A stretch of 64,000 nt of DNA from Collinsella sp. (GTDB lineage: Bacteria; Actinomycetota; Coriobacteriia; Coriobacteriales; Coriobacteriaceae): assembly GCA_019414565.1 (NCBI GenBank), contig DXLU01000029.1, positions 57,711-121,710 on the forward strand, read 5' to 3'. The notes below the pieces were generated by a model, which was not told the DNA's origin, did not search any database, and saw only the letters and a list, made by a program, of their open reading frames with translations. The position numbers were made by a program, and so were the translations under genes. Below are positions 15,939-24,173 of this stretch, piece by piece (position 1 is the first letter of the stretch; each line of letters opens with the position of its first letter).

Positions 15939-16349
15939 ATGATCAAACCCATCATGAAATCCGAGTTCTTTTTACGCCTGCCTTCCGAAGACGCGGGCCC
16001 CGATGACGCCGTGACCGGGCAGGACCTCCTGGATACGCTCCATGAGCATGAGCACGAGTGCGTGGGCCTTGCCGCCAACATGATTGGCGTGCGCAAACGC
16101 ATCATCTGCGTAAAGGACGGCAACAGGGCGCTGCTGATGTACAACCCTCAAATTCTTGAGCAGGTCAATTCCTATCAGACGAGCGAAGAATGCCTCTCGC
16201 TTTCCGGCGAGCGCCCCTGTACTCGCTATCGCCGCATTAAGGTTGAGTATTTGGACGAGAATTTCGTCCACCGCATCAAAAACTTCTCGGGCTACACCGC
16301 CGAAATCATCCAACACGAAATCGACCACTGTTGCGGAATCGTTATTTAG
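15939..16349 (+). CDS. Peptide deformylase-family protein with altered motif I
   Basis: 136-aa protein of the deformylase fold. The metal motif QHEIDHC is intact (H126, E127, H130), as is the metal cysteine in EECLSL (C85). Motif I, normally GxGLAAPQ, reads GLAANMIG, so the glutamine that helps bind the formyl oxyanion is replaced by Met48. It is shorter than housekeeping deformylases (about 165-190 aa) and lacks the usual C-terminal extension. The start at 15939 follows GAGGAG. It may be a divergent deformylase for special substrates. A second, differently altered relative lies at 23561-23980. Confidence 0.75.
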   Translation: MIKPIMKSEFFLRLPSEDAGPDDAVTGQDLLDTLHEHEHECVGLAANMIGVRKRIICVKDGNRALLMYNPQILEQVNSYQTSEECLSLSGERPCTRYRRIKVEYLDENFVHRIKNFSGYTAEIIQHEIDHCCGIVI

Positions 16350-16364
16350 TTCCGCCGATTCAAG

Positions 16365-16401
16365 AAAGCTCCCTGCAGCAAAACAACTGCAGGGAGCTTT
16401 T
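16365..16401. terminator. Bidirectional terminator
   Basis: AAAGCTCCCTGCAG and CTGCAGGGAGCTTT form a perfect 14-bp stem with flanking A and T runs, between the convergent deformylase-like gene and the aminotransferase fusion gene. Confidence 0.9.
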
Positions 16402-16424
16402 CATAGTGCGGAACTTCTATCCCA

Positions 16425-17945
16425 CTAGCTCTGACGGTAATGATCAAAGAAGTCGGCGAGGTCTTCGAGCGACTCTTTGAGCACTTCCATGCGCGGCAGG
16501 TACACGATGCGGAAGTGATCGGGCTCTGCCCAGTTAAAGCCGCCGCCGCGCGTGATCAGAATCTTCTTCTCGTGCAGCAGGTCGAGGGCAAACTGCTCGT
16601 CATCGGTGATGTTGAACTTTTTAACATCCATCTTGGGGAAGATGTAGAACGCCGCGCGCGGCTTAACCACCGAGATGCCGTCAATCTTGTTGAGCGCCTC
16701 ATACACAAAGTTGCGCTGCTCGTAGACACGGCCGCCAGGACGGATGTAGTCGTTAACGGACTGATGACCACCGAGTGCCGTCTGAACGATCGACTGAGCC
16801 GGCACGTTGGAGCACAGGCGCATGTTGGAGAGCATGTTGATACCCATGATGAAGTCGCTCATGCAGCGCTGGTTGCCCGAAAGCACCATCCAGCCAATAC
16901 GATAGCCCGCAATCATGTGCGACTTGGAAAGGCCGCTAAAGGTGACACAGGGCAGATCGGGAGCGAGCGAGGCAATCGAGACGTGCTCATAGCCGTCCAT
17001 GCACAGGCGGTCGTAAATCTCGTCTGCAAAAATCATGAGCTGGTGCCTGCGCGCAACCTCAACGATGCCCTCGAGCACCTCACGCGGATAGACGGAACCC
17101 GTGGGGTTGTTAGGGTTGATGATGACGAGGGCTTTGGTCGCGCTCGTGATCTTGGACTCCATATCCTCCAGGTCGGGATACCAATCCGCCTGCTCATCAC
17201 ACAAATAATGTACGGGATGACCGCCGGCAAGGGTTGCGCACGCCGTCCAGAGCGGATAGTCAGGGCTGGGGATCAGAATCTCGTCGCCATTGTCGAGCAG
17301 CGCGTTCATCGAAAGCTGAATGAGCTCGGACACGCCGTTGCCCGTGTAGATATGCTCCATCTGAACGTTGGGCAGGCCCTTGATCTGCGAATACTGCATG
17401 ATCGCCTTGCGCGCGGAGAACAAGCCGCGCGAGTTGGAATAGCCTTCGCAGTCGGGCAGCTGCTGGCGCATGTCCTTGATGACCTCGTCGGGCGTGCGGA
17501 AACCGAAGGGCGCCGGGTTGCCGATATTGAGCTTGAGGATGCGCTCGCCCTCGTCCTCCATACGGGCAGCCTCGTCGACGACGGGACCGCGCACGTCATA
17601 CAGGACGTTATCGAGCTTGGTGGATTTAGAAAAAGTACGCATGGTGGTGCTCCTTGCAATTTGAGCTGAGGGATGGGGTTCGGGCTTGGAATCGTTGCGG
17701 GGTGATGATGCCTCGCCTTGATCGGCGTCGCCGGCAAGCAGCCAGGTAACATCGACCTCCAAAATACGGGCGAGCAGCTCAGCCACATCGCGCCGCGGGA
17801 TCGTCTTGCCGCTCACATATTGGCTCATCTGACTCTTGCCGAGTTTTTTGCCGAGCATCTCCGATGCGCGGATCACGTCCGACTGGCGAACGTCGCGATC
17901 GGACATAGTCTGTCGCAGGCGATCGCTAAACGTCTCTTGGGCCAC
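16425..17945 (-). CDS. XRE-type HTH fused to AlaA-like aminotransferase
   Basis: 506-aa fusion. Residues 5-75 are a Cro/C1-type helix-turn-helix domain (SQMSQYVSGKTIPRRDVAELL). After a linker rich in Pro and Ser, residues 105-506 are a class I aminotransferase close to AlaA, the glutamate-pyruvate enzyme: NPNNPTGSVY, ADEIYDRL, and the PLP lysine in SGLSKSHMIAGYRIGW. The GTG start at 17945 follows AAGGAGGT; an upstream ATG lies in the promoter palindrome. A metabolic enzyme joined to a DNA-binding domain suggests self-regulation through the GTTCAATT sites just upstream. The aminotransferase part alone is full length, so catalysis is likely. Confidence 0.88.
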   Translation of the reverse strand: MAQETFSDRLRQTMSDRDVRQSDVIRASEMLGKKLGKSQMSQYVSGKTIPRRDVAELLARILEVDVTWLLAGDADQGEASSPRNDSKPEPHPSAQIARSTTMRTFSKSTKLDNVLYDVRGPVVDEAARMEDEGERILKLNIGNPAPFGFRTPDEVIKDMRQQLPDCEGYSNSRGLFSARKAIMQYSQIKGLPNVQMEHIYTGNGVSELIQLSMNALLDNGDEILIPSPDYPLWTACATLAGGHPVHYLCDEQADWYPDLEDMESKITSATKALVIINPNNPTGSVYPREVLEGIVEVARRHQLMIFADEIYDRLCMDGYEHVSIASLAPDLPCVTFSGLSKSHMIAGYRIGWMVLSGNQRCMSDFIMGINMLSNMRLCSNVPAQSIVQTALGGHQSVNDYIRPGGRVYEQRNFVYEALNKIDGISVVKPRAAFYIFPKMDVKKFNITDDEQFALDLLHEKKILITRGGGFNWAEPDHFRIVYLPRMEVLKESLEDLADFFDHYRQS

Positions 17946-17966
17946 TAGAACCTCCTTGCTGGCAAA

Positions 17967-18047
17967 GTTCAATTTATAGAATACGAATTGAACCAAGGTT
18001 CAATTTAGGCAGCAGTATAACGCGGCACCTCATTCGAAAGTTCAATT
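17967..18047. promoter_or_regulatory. Cluster of four GTTCAATT half-sites
   Basis: GTTCAATT at 17967, its complement AATTGAAC at 17986, and GTTCAATT again at 17998 and 18040. The first two form a palindrome over the likely -10 region of the HTH-aminotransferase gene. They are probable operators for that protein's own HTH domain. Confidence 0.6.
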
Positions 18048-18107
18048 TCATAAGAAAATGCACCAGACTCCGAGATTTGCCCAAAGCGGACAATGACGTG
18101 CACACGT

Positions 18108-18965
18108 TTAGAGGTATTCAAGGAATCGAGCAGCGGCAAGAGAAACGTCAGCCGTGCGATATATCGCATTGATCTGCCGATGGGGATGTCCCTCGAGTGG
18201 TCGCACGGCAACATCGAACTGACAGCGACGCAAGATGAGCGCGGGAAGAATGCTAACGCCCAGGCCGTCCTCGACCATAGCCATAATCGCATAGTCATCC
18301 CAGGTCGACAGCTTAGAGCGCACCGCCAGGCCCGCGCGGCGAAACAGCGGCGTAATCTCGTCGTCGCTACCGCGTTCCAGCAGGATAAACTGCTCGTTGG
18401 CCAAATCGGCAAGGGAAACGACCTCCGCGGTGGCAAGCGAGGAGTCCGCTGGCACCACGGCCATCAGCTCGTCTTGCACCAACGGTCGCGACGCCATGCC
18501 GGCGCCGCGTGGCTCGCGCGGAATAAAGCCCAGGTCGCAGCGACCTTCCGCCACCCATTGTTCAATCTCTGAGTAATCGCCCATCAGCAACTCATAATCG
18601 ACGTCCGGATGATCGGCGCGAAAGCGCGCAATCACCGGCGGCAGCACGTGGGTCGCCACACTCGAAAACGTACCGATGCAGATTTTGCCGCGCATGAGTC
18701 CACGCATCTCATCCACCCGTCACTGCAAGCGAGTGAATTCCTCGCAGAGCGCCTCGACAGCCGGCATGACCTGCCGCCCGTCGGCAGAAAGAGCCACGCC
18801 CTCGCGACTGCGGTCGAGCACCTTAAAACCCCAGTCGGCCTCAAGATCGGCCACCATACGGCTCACGCCCGACTGCGAATAGCTCAGGCGCTCGGCAGCA
18901 CGCGTAAAGCTTCCGGCGTGCACCGTCTCCAGCAGCACCTGCATCTTTTGGATATTGGTCTCCAC
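18108..18965 (-). pseudogene. LysR-family regulator interrupted by an in-frame TGA
   Basis: The frame encodes an N-terminal LysR winged helix (MQVLLETVHAGSFTRAAERLSYSQSGVSRMVADLE) that stops at TGA 18720-18722. The same frame then continues, with one intervening Arg codon, into a complete LysR effector-binding domain (RGKICIGTFSSVATHVLPPVIARF). Joined, the length and layout match a normal LysR. One nonsense change, or a rare readthrough stop (TGA followed by C), explains this. The start was set at the GTG at 18965 after GGGGA. It is divergent from a DMT transporter gene with a GTTCAC-GTGAAC palindrome between. If not read through, the regulator is inactive. Confidence 0.75.
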
Positions 18966-19037
18966 GGCACGTCCCCACCCTTGCATGAGTTTTTGTCATG
19001 TTTTCCATGCATTATATTCGCTTTTCTTCTAAAGCCA

Positions 19038-19054
19038 GTTCACCCATAGTGAAC
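19038..19054. promoter_or_regulatory. LysR-type operator palindrome
   Basis: GTTCAC-CCATA-GTGAAC lies between the broken LysR gene and the divergent transporter gene, 30 bp before the latter's start, consistent with a LysR binding site. Confidence 0.5.
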
Positions 19055-19083
19055 ATGTTCGGATATAGAGGGGATGTCAGCGC

Positions 19084-19995
19084 ATGAACAACGGACTGTT
19101 TACATACTTAGCAGCATTACTGTTGTTTGGCTCTAACGGCATCATCGCCGCAGCTATCGCACTGCCGAGCTCCGATATCGTGCTGCTGCGCACTTTTCTG
19201 GGAGCTCTCTCGCTTATAACCATCCTCGCCACTACCCAACACCATAAGTTGCAGGCGCCATCTCGTCCCCGCGAAGCCGCGGCCCTCCTCCTCTCGGGAG
19301 CTGCGCTGGGCGCCAGCTGGATTTTTCTGTTCCGCGCCTACCAGACGATCGGCGTCGGCGTATCCTCGCTGCTGTACTACTGCGGCCCCATCATTGTCAT
19401 GGCGCTCTCCCCGCTCATCTTTGGCGAAAAGCTGACCGGCGGCAAAATCGCCGGCTTTGTCGCCGTCGCCTGCGGTGCTTTTCTCATTGCAGCGCAAGGT
19501 CTAGGCGGCAATATGCCCATTGCGGGCATCGTCTGTGGAATCGCCTCGGCCTTCTGCTATGCATTGATGGTCATCGCTAGCAAGGGTGCGCCGCACATCG
19601 AGGGCCTCGAGAACTCCACGCTCCAGGTGTGCGCCGCCTTTGTGACCGCACTGGTCCTCACGCTCATCACGCAGGGCGCTCCCTCATTCCTGTCCGCCGG
19701 TATCGCCGCCAGTATTGATTGGCGCGCCGTCGCTATGCTCGGCGTCGTCAACACCGGCATCGGTTGCCTGCTCTACTTTAGCGCCGTCGCCAAGCTGCCC
19801 GTCCAGACCGTCGCTGTCGTCGGCTACCTCGAGCCGCTTTCGGCGGTCGTGTTCTCGGCCGCCCTTTTGGGTGAAGCCATAACACCGGTCCGCCTGATGG
19901 GCGCCGCGCTTATCATCGGCGGCGCGATTTTTTGCGAACTCGCCGGCAAACGCGCAAACGCCAAGGCTGGCATCGCCCAGACAGTACGTGCTTAA
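19084..19995 (+). CDS. EamA/DMT-family transporter
   Basis: 303-aa membrane protein with two EamA repeats, roughly ten transmembrane helices. Features include GLSASWIFLFRAYQ-type second-helix residues (GASWIFLFRAYQTIGVG), the mid-protein GIVCGIASAFCYALMVI restart, and LEPLSAVVFSAALLGE near the end, typical of drug/metabolite exporters of the RhaT/EamA branch. The substrate is unknown. It is divergent from a LysR-type gene that carries a premature stop, so expression may be unregulated. A palindrome 30 bp upstream is the likely operator. Confidence 0.88.
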   Translation: MNNGLFTYLAALLLFGSNGIIAAAIALPSSDIVLLRTFLGALSLITILATTQHHKLQAPSRPREAAALLLSGAALGASWIFLFRAYQTIGVGVSSLLYYCGPIIVMALSPLIFGEKLTGGKIAGFVAVACGAFLIAAQGLGGNMPIAGIVCGIASAFCYALMVIASKGAPHIEGLENSTLQVCAAFVTALVLTLITQGAPSFLSAGIAASIDWRAVAMLGVVNTGIGCLLYFSAVAKLPVQTVAVVGYLEPLSAVVFSAALLGEAITPVRLMGAALIIGGAIFCELAGKRANAKAGIAQTVRA

Positions 19996-20029
19996 AAGCC
20001 CCTGCTTTGAAATGCTACCTGCGTAGATA

Positions 20030-20053
20030 AATAATCCCCAGCTGAGGATTATT
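20030..20053. other. Palindrome between transporter and kup
   Basis: AATAATCC and GGATTATT form an 8-bp inverted repeat around CCAGCTGA, 35 bp after the DMT gene. It may be a terminator or an operator. No known K+ or c-di-AMP riboswitch was recognised in 19996-20152. Confidence 0.35.
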
Positions 20054-20152
20054 GTCTAAAATAACCCGATGTGCCAAACTGCTCTTGTATGTATAAAGAC
20101 GGCATAAAGTTTTTTGTCCTAGACAGATAACCGGATGTCTAAGGGAGTCCTC

Positions 20153-22384
20153 GTGGCACACAATAAACTGGAGGCAAACCTCCAAGACCAGCGCGGGCAA
20201 GGCGGGCACGGAGCCATCCCCCTCTCCGCTGGCATGCTGCTCGTAACGCTCGGCGTCGTCTATGGCGACATCGGCACGAGCCCCATGTACACCATGAAAT
20301 CAATCGTCGCCAACAACGGCGGCATCGGTACCGTCAGCGAGGACATGATCCTGGGCGCGCTTTCGCTCGTCATCTGGACCATGACGCTCGTGACCACGGT
20401 CAAGTACGTGGTAATCGCCATGAAGGCCGACAACCACAACGAAGGCGGCATCTTCGCCCTGTTCAGTCTCGTGCGCAAGGTGGCACCATGGCTGATTCTC
20501 CCCGCCATGATCGGCGGCGCGGCGCTGCTCGCCGACGGCATCCTCACCCCCGCGGTCACGGTCACCACAGCCATTGAGGGCCTGCGTACCATCGAGTGGG
20601 GCCACGCACTATTGGGTGACGGTCAGACCAATGTGATCATCATCACCATCATCATTATCTGCGGTCTGTTTGCCATGCAGCGCGCCGGTACCTCGTCAAT
20701 CGGCAAGCTCTTCGGCCCGCTCATGACGCTGTGGTTCCTGTTCCTGGCAGGCGCCGGCCTGTTCAATATGCTCGGCAACCTGTCCATCTTGCGCGCGCTC
20801 AACCCCATTCGCGGCATTATGTTCCTGTTCTCGCCCATCAACCACTCGGGCATCATGGTGCTCGGCTTCGTCTTCCTGTCGACGACCGGCGCCGAGGCGC
20901 TCTATTCAGACATGGGCCACGTGGGCAAGGCCAACATCTACGCATCCTGGCCGTTTGTTAAGGCGGCCCTCATCCTTAACTATCTGGGCCAGGGCGCTTG
21001 GCTGCTCGCCAACAACTCCAACCCCCAGATGCTCGCGATGGATATCGTCAACCCGTTCTATATGATGCTTCCCGAGCCCCTGCGCCCCTTTGCCATCGTG
21101 CTTTCGGCTGTGGCGGCCATCATCGCCTCGCAGGCGCTCATCACCGGCTCGTTCTCGCTGGTATCCGAGGCCACGCGTCTCAACCTTATGCCGCATCTGC
21201 GCATCCACTACCCCAGCGACACCAAGGGCCAGCTCTATATTCCGCTCGTCAACAACATCATGTGGGTCGGCTGCATCTTCATCGTGCTGCTATTCCAAAA
21301 CTCTGAGCGCATGGAAAGCGCCTATGGCCTCGCCATCACCGTGACCATGCTCATGACCACCACACTGCTGACGAGCTATATCGCCGGCATCCTCAAGCAC
21401 AAGCTGGGTGCCTGCGTCTTCGCCCTGCTCTTTGGTGCCATTGAGCTGTGCTTCTTCGCCTCGTGCCTCACTATGTTCTTTGACGGCGGCTACGTCATGA
21501 TCTTCCTGGCCGCGTTGCTGTTCGGCCTTATGTATGTGTGGCGCCGCGGCACCGCCATCGAGCGCACGCAAACGATCCTGCTGCCCGTCTCCAAGTACAT
21601 CGATCAGCTCAACCGCCTGCGCAACGACGAGACCTATCCCGTGCTCGCCGACAATCTGGTATTTCTCACCAACAGCCCCGACCCGCTCACGCTCGACCGC
21701 GACGTGCTTTATTCCATCCTGGACAAGCACCCCAAGCGCGCCAAGGCATATTGGTTCATCAACGTGCACGTTACCGACGAGCCCTATACGCATGAGTATT
21801 CCGTTGAGACCTTTGGCACAGACTTCCTGTTCCGCGTGCGCTTGGACCTGGGCTTTAAGGTCAACCAGCGCATCAACGCCTACCTGCGCCAGATCGTCGG
21901 CGACCTGATGGCATCGGGTGAGTTGCCGCCGCAGCATCACACCTACTCTATCTACGAGACACGCGGCAACGTGGGCGACTTCCGTTTTTGCATGCTGCGC
22001 AAGATGCTTGCCCCCGAAACGGACATCAACCGCAACGACCACCGTGTGATGGCCATCAAGTACGCCGTCCGCCGCGCCTGCGGAAGCCCGGCGCGTTGGT
22101 ATGGTCTTGAGAACTCGGCCATCATCATTGAGTACGTACCGCTCTTTGCCCGCATGCGTCCGGCAGTCAAGCTCGTACGCACCCAGGTGCCGCTCGAGAT
22201 CCTGATCGAAGAGGCCGAGGAAATGGAAGTCGACATCTTCTCGGACGACCTGGTCAACGGCAACGAAGCCGGTAAGGACATGAACGTCGATCCCACCGAG
22301 TTGCTCGAGAGCGTCGCCGATACGCCCGAACAGCAACAGCTCGACGGCCTCGAGAGTGAACAACTCAACGACGCCAACTTCTAG
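20153..22384 (+). CDS. kup: KUP-family potassium uptake transporter
   Basis: 743-aa K+/H+ symporter. The first helix carries TLGVVYGDIGTSPMYTMK, and ADGILTPAVTVTTAIEGL follows at the third segment. About twelve membrane segments are present, then a hydrophilic C-terminal domain of about 270 residues rich in acidic residues at the end (EEAEEMEVD). The GTG start at 20153 has AAGGGAG five bases upstream; an in-frame ATG at 20135 overlaps that site and was rejected. The gene is monocistronic with a strong terminator. K+ uptake under low turgor or acid is the family role. Confidence 0.92.
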   Translation: MAHNKLEANLQDQRGQGGHGAIPLSAGMLLVTLGVVYGDIGTSPMYTMKSIVANNGGIGTVSEDMILGALSLVIWTMTLVTTVKYVVIAMKADNHNEGGIFALFSLVRKVAPWLILPAMIGGAALLADGILTPAVTVTTAIEGLRTIEWGHALLGDGQTNVIIITIIIICGLFAMQRAGTSSIGKLFGPLMTLWFLFLAGAGLFNMLGNLSILRALNPIRGIMFLFSPINHSGIMVLGFVFLSTTGAEALYSDMGHVGKANIYASWPFVKAALILNYLGQGAWLLANNSNPQMLAMDIVNPFYMMLPEPLRPFAIVLSAVAAIIASQALITGSFSLVSEATRLNLMPHLRIHYPSDTKGQLYIPLVNNIMWVGCIFIVLLFQNSERMESAYGLAITVTMLMTTTLLTSYIAGILKHKLGACVFALLFGAIELCFFASCLTMFFDGGYVMIFLAALLFGLMYVWRRGTAIERTQTILLPVSKYIDQLNRLRNDETYPVLADNLVFLTNSPDPLTLDRDVLYSILDKHPKRAKAYWFINVHVTDEPYTHEYSVETFGTDFLFRVRLDLGFKVNQRINAYLRQIVGDLMASGELPPQHHTYSIYETRGNVGDFRFCMLRKMLAPETDINRNDHRVMAIKYAVRRACGSPARWYGLENSAIIIEYVPLFARMRPAVKLVRTQVPLEILIEEAEEMEVDIFSDDLVNGNEAGKDMNVDPTELLESVADTPEQQQLDGLESEQLNDANF

Positions 22385-22404
22385 CGACGTCACAAATCAA
22401 CGAC

Positions 22405-22442
22405 AGCGGCCCTGCACCTCACGAGAGACACAGGGCCGCTTT
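22405..22442. terminator. Terminator between kup and the bile salt hydrolase gene
   Basis: AGCGGCCCTG and CAGGGCCGCT form a perfect 10-bp stem with a 16-base loop followed by TT. It is well placed for the convergent 3' ends. Confidence 0.8.
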
Positions 22443-22463
22443 GCATCGCAGCAAAGCTAACGG

Positions 22464-23429
22464 CTACGAACGACGCGGCTCGGGAACCACAAGTTTATCG
22501 GGGCTCGCACCCTCGGCATCCATCAGGCTCACGTAGCGAATCGACGGATCATCATACATCGCGTAGTAATAATTGCCCGTGCGCGCGCTAAAGCATCCGG
22601 TGTAGATAGTCTTCTCGAACTTGCCATCGCCCATCCTGGACGCTCCCTCGATCATCACCACGCCCTCGAGTGAACGGAACATGCGGACGACGTTTTCGAT
22701 CTCGCTCTCTTTTTGCGGGTAATTGGCATTGAGGTACGCCGCCTTTACAAAACGGCTCGGCGAATAGCAGTCACCCGGAATACCGCGCATACCGGCACCC
22801 GCGCCATAGGGCTTGAGCTCGGCGCCACGCCATGTCGCCGTCTGCGGAAAATCGCTTGTAGCGGTGATATAGGTGCGGAGGTTTTCCATGTGCCACGGGA
22901 AGGTCGGCTGATTGGCAAGGGTGTCGACCGGATCGTCGTATACATGCAGGCCGTCAGCCATCATCTCGACCACGATACTACGCTGGCTGTCGCCGATAAT
23001 CCAATGGAGCAGCGACACGCCCAGCCCCTCTCCTGCAGATTTGGCAACAATCACCGTATCGCGCAGCGCAGCCTCGACCTCGTCGACCGTCGAGAACGTC
23101 GCTGCCACCCACAGGGGAAACTCATAGGCCGCGATATTGGTCTTACCGTCGACAGGGTCATCGGCATACTCGGCATAACCAGGGAAATTGAGACCCGCCA
23201 CGGCGAGGCCCGCATCGTTGCCGCAATCGAAGAACATAGGGTAGTTCTTGTAATCGATGCACATACCGATCACCGCGTGTGCCGCTGTCGCGTCGTCGAT
23301 AAACGAATACGGAATGTGAAACCCACGCGGCATCACGCGAACCTGTTGGCCGTAGTCAAAGCTCCAGTCGAGGTTGCGGCCCAGATACATGTGGCCAGAA
23401 TTATCGGTAAATCGAATACTCGTACACAT
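22464..23429 (-). CDS. bsh: Bile salt hydrolase (choloylglycine hydrolase)
   Basis: 321-aa Ntn hydrolase that cleaves glycine or taurine from conjugated bile acids. The full catalytic set is visible: Cys2 (after removal of Met1), Arg18 and Asp21 in GRNLDWSFDYG, Asn81 in GLNFPGY, Asn173 in NQPTFPWHMENLR and Arg226 in SPSRFV. GAGAGMRGIPGD also matches true bile salt hydrolases rather than penicillin V acylases. No signal peptide, so it is cytosolic. The ATG at 23429 follows AGGAGG. The gene stands alone, without a neighbouring bile transporter. Confidence 0.93.
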   Translation of the reverse strand: MCTSIRFTDNSGHMYLGRNLDWSFDYGQQVRVMPRGFHIPYSFIDDATAAHAVIGMCIDYKNYPMFFDCGNDAGLAVAGLNFPGYAEYADDPVDGKTNIAAYEFPLWVAATFSTVDEVEAALRDTVIVAKSAGEGLGVSLLHWIIGDSQRSIVVEMMADGLHVYDDPVDTLANQPTFPWHMENLRTYITATSDFPQTATWRGAELKPYGAGAGMRGIPGDCYSPSRFVKAAYLNANYPQKESEIENVVRMFRSLEGVVMIEGASRMGDGKFEKTIYTGCFSARTGNYYYAMYDDPSIRYVSLMDAEGASPDKLVVPEPRRS

Positions 23430-23495
23430 AGCGCCTCCTAGCTTTACGTTCTTGCTAATTTCATTGTCTCCAAACAAAAAGGCGCTAAACACAAA

Positions 23496-23528
23496 AGCCC
23501 GGACATGACAACAATGTCATGCCCGGGC
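23496..23528 (-). terminator. Terminator of the second deformylase-like gene
   Basis: GCCCGGGCATGACA and TGTCATGTCCGGGC form a near-perfect stem with loop TTGT and a TTTT tail on the minus strand. Confidence 0.9.
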
Positions 23529-23560
23529 CAAAAGAGACGAAGTGCGGTGCTTTGGTCCCC

Positions 23561-23980
23561 TTAGACCAACTTTCCAAGACAGTGATCGATCATATGCTGG
23601 ATCATTTGTGCCTCAAAGCCCGCGTAGTCGCGGCGGCACTCCTTCATCTTGCCGTCGACAATCTGGTCAAAGGCAACCTTGCACTTGATATAGCGCGTGG
23701 ACTTGGTGACCTCCTCGTGCGTCAGGCAGCTCTCCTCCATCTTGCTGGCACCCAGGCCAAACACCAGACGGGGGTTGTACAGCACATGGGGCTCGCCGGC
23801 GTCGTCCAGATAGACGCAGACCTTCTTGGTGACGCCGATCTGGTTGGCGGCAAGGCAGCCGGCATCGTCGAGCGACTTGATGGTATCGATCAGGTCCTGT
23901 GCCACCGACTCGTCCTCGACGGTCGCGACCTCGCAACGCTGGGACAGAATAGCCTCGTCGTGGCAGAGCTCTTTAATCAT
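23561..23980 (-). CDS. Peptide deformylase-like protein lacking the catalytic glutamate
   Basis: 139-aa deformylase-fold protein. Motif I keeps the glutamine (CLAANQIG, Q47) and the metal cysteine is present (EESCLT, C85). The HExxH motif reads HMIDH (H129-M130-I131-D132-H133), so the catalytic glutamate is methionine. Metal could still bind through Cys and two His, but hydrolysis should be badly impaired. The start at 23980 follows GGAGGAACGT. It may be a sensor, a binding protein or an enzyme with another chemistry. It differs clearly from the relative at 15939, which keeps the glutamate but lost the glutamine. Confidence 0.75.
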   Translation of the reverse strand: MIKELCHDEAILSQRCEVATVEDESVAQDLIDTIKSLDDAGCLAANQIGVTKKVCVYLDDAGEPHVLYNPRLVFGLGASKMEESCLTHEEVTKSTRYIKCKVAFDQIVDGKMKECRRDYAGFEAQMIQHMIDHCLGKLV

Positions 23981-24173
23981 ACGTTCCTCCATAGGGGTCG
24001 TTGTAACTGCTTAAGTATATGGTACCCACACATTTTCATGCGAAAAATACTGTCCGTCTGCTACAAAGCGCCGAACATCAACATGCGAGGAACATCAACC
24101 TTTCAAAGGCGATATAGTAGTTGAGTTCGTGTCAATCGGCCTAAACTCGGGGCCGAACAAGGAAAGGGTATGC

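Noticed and set aside
18720..18722. TGA as selenocysteine codon
   Set aside because: LysR proteins have no selenocysteine at this place and no SECIS-like hairpin follows directly.
19996..20152. c-di-AMP or K+ riboswitch before kup
   Set aside because: No conserved ydaO-type core was found; only a short palindrome is present.
24000..24173. Purine riboswitch before the AzgA-like permease
   Set aside because: The three-way junction consensus is not recognisable.
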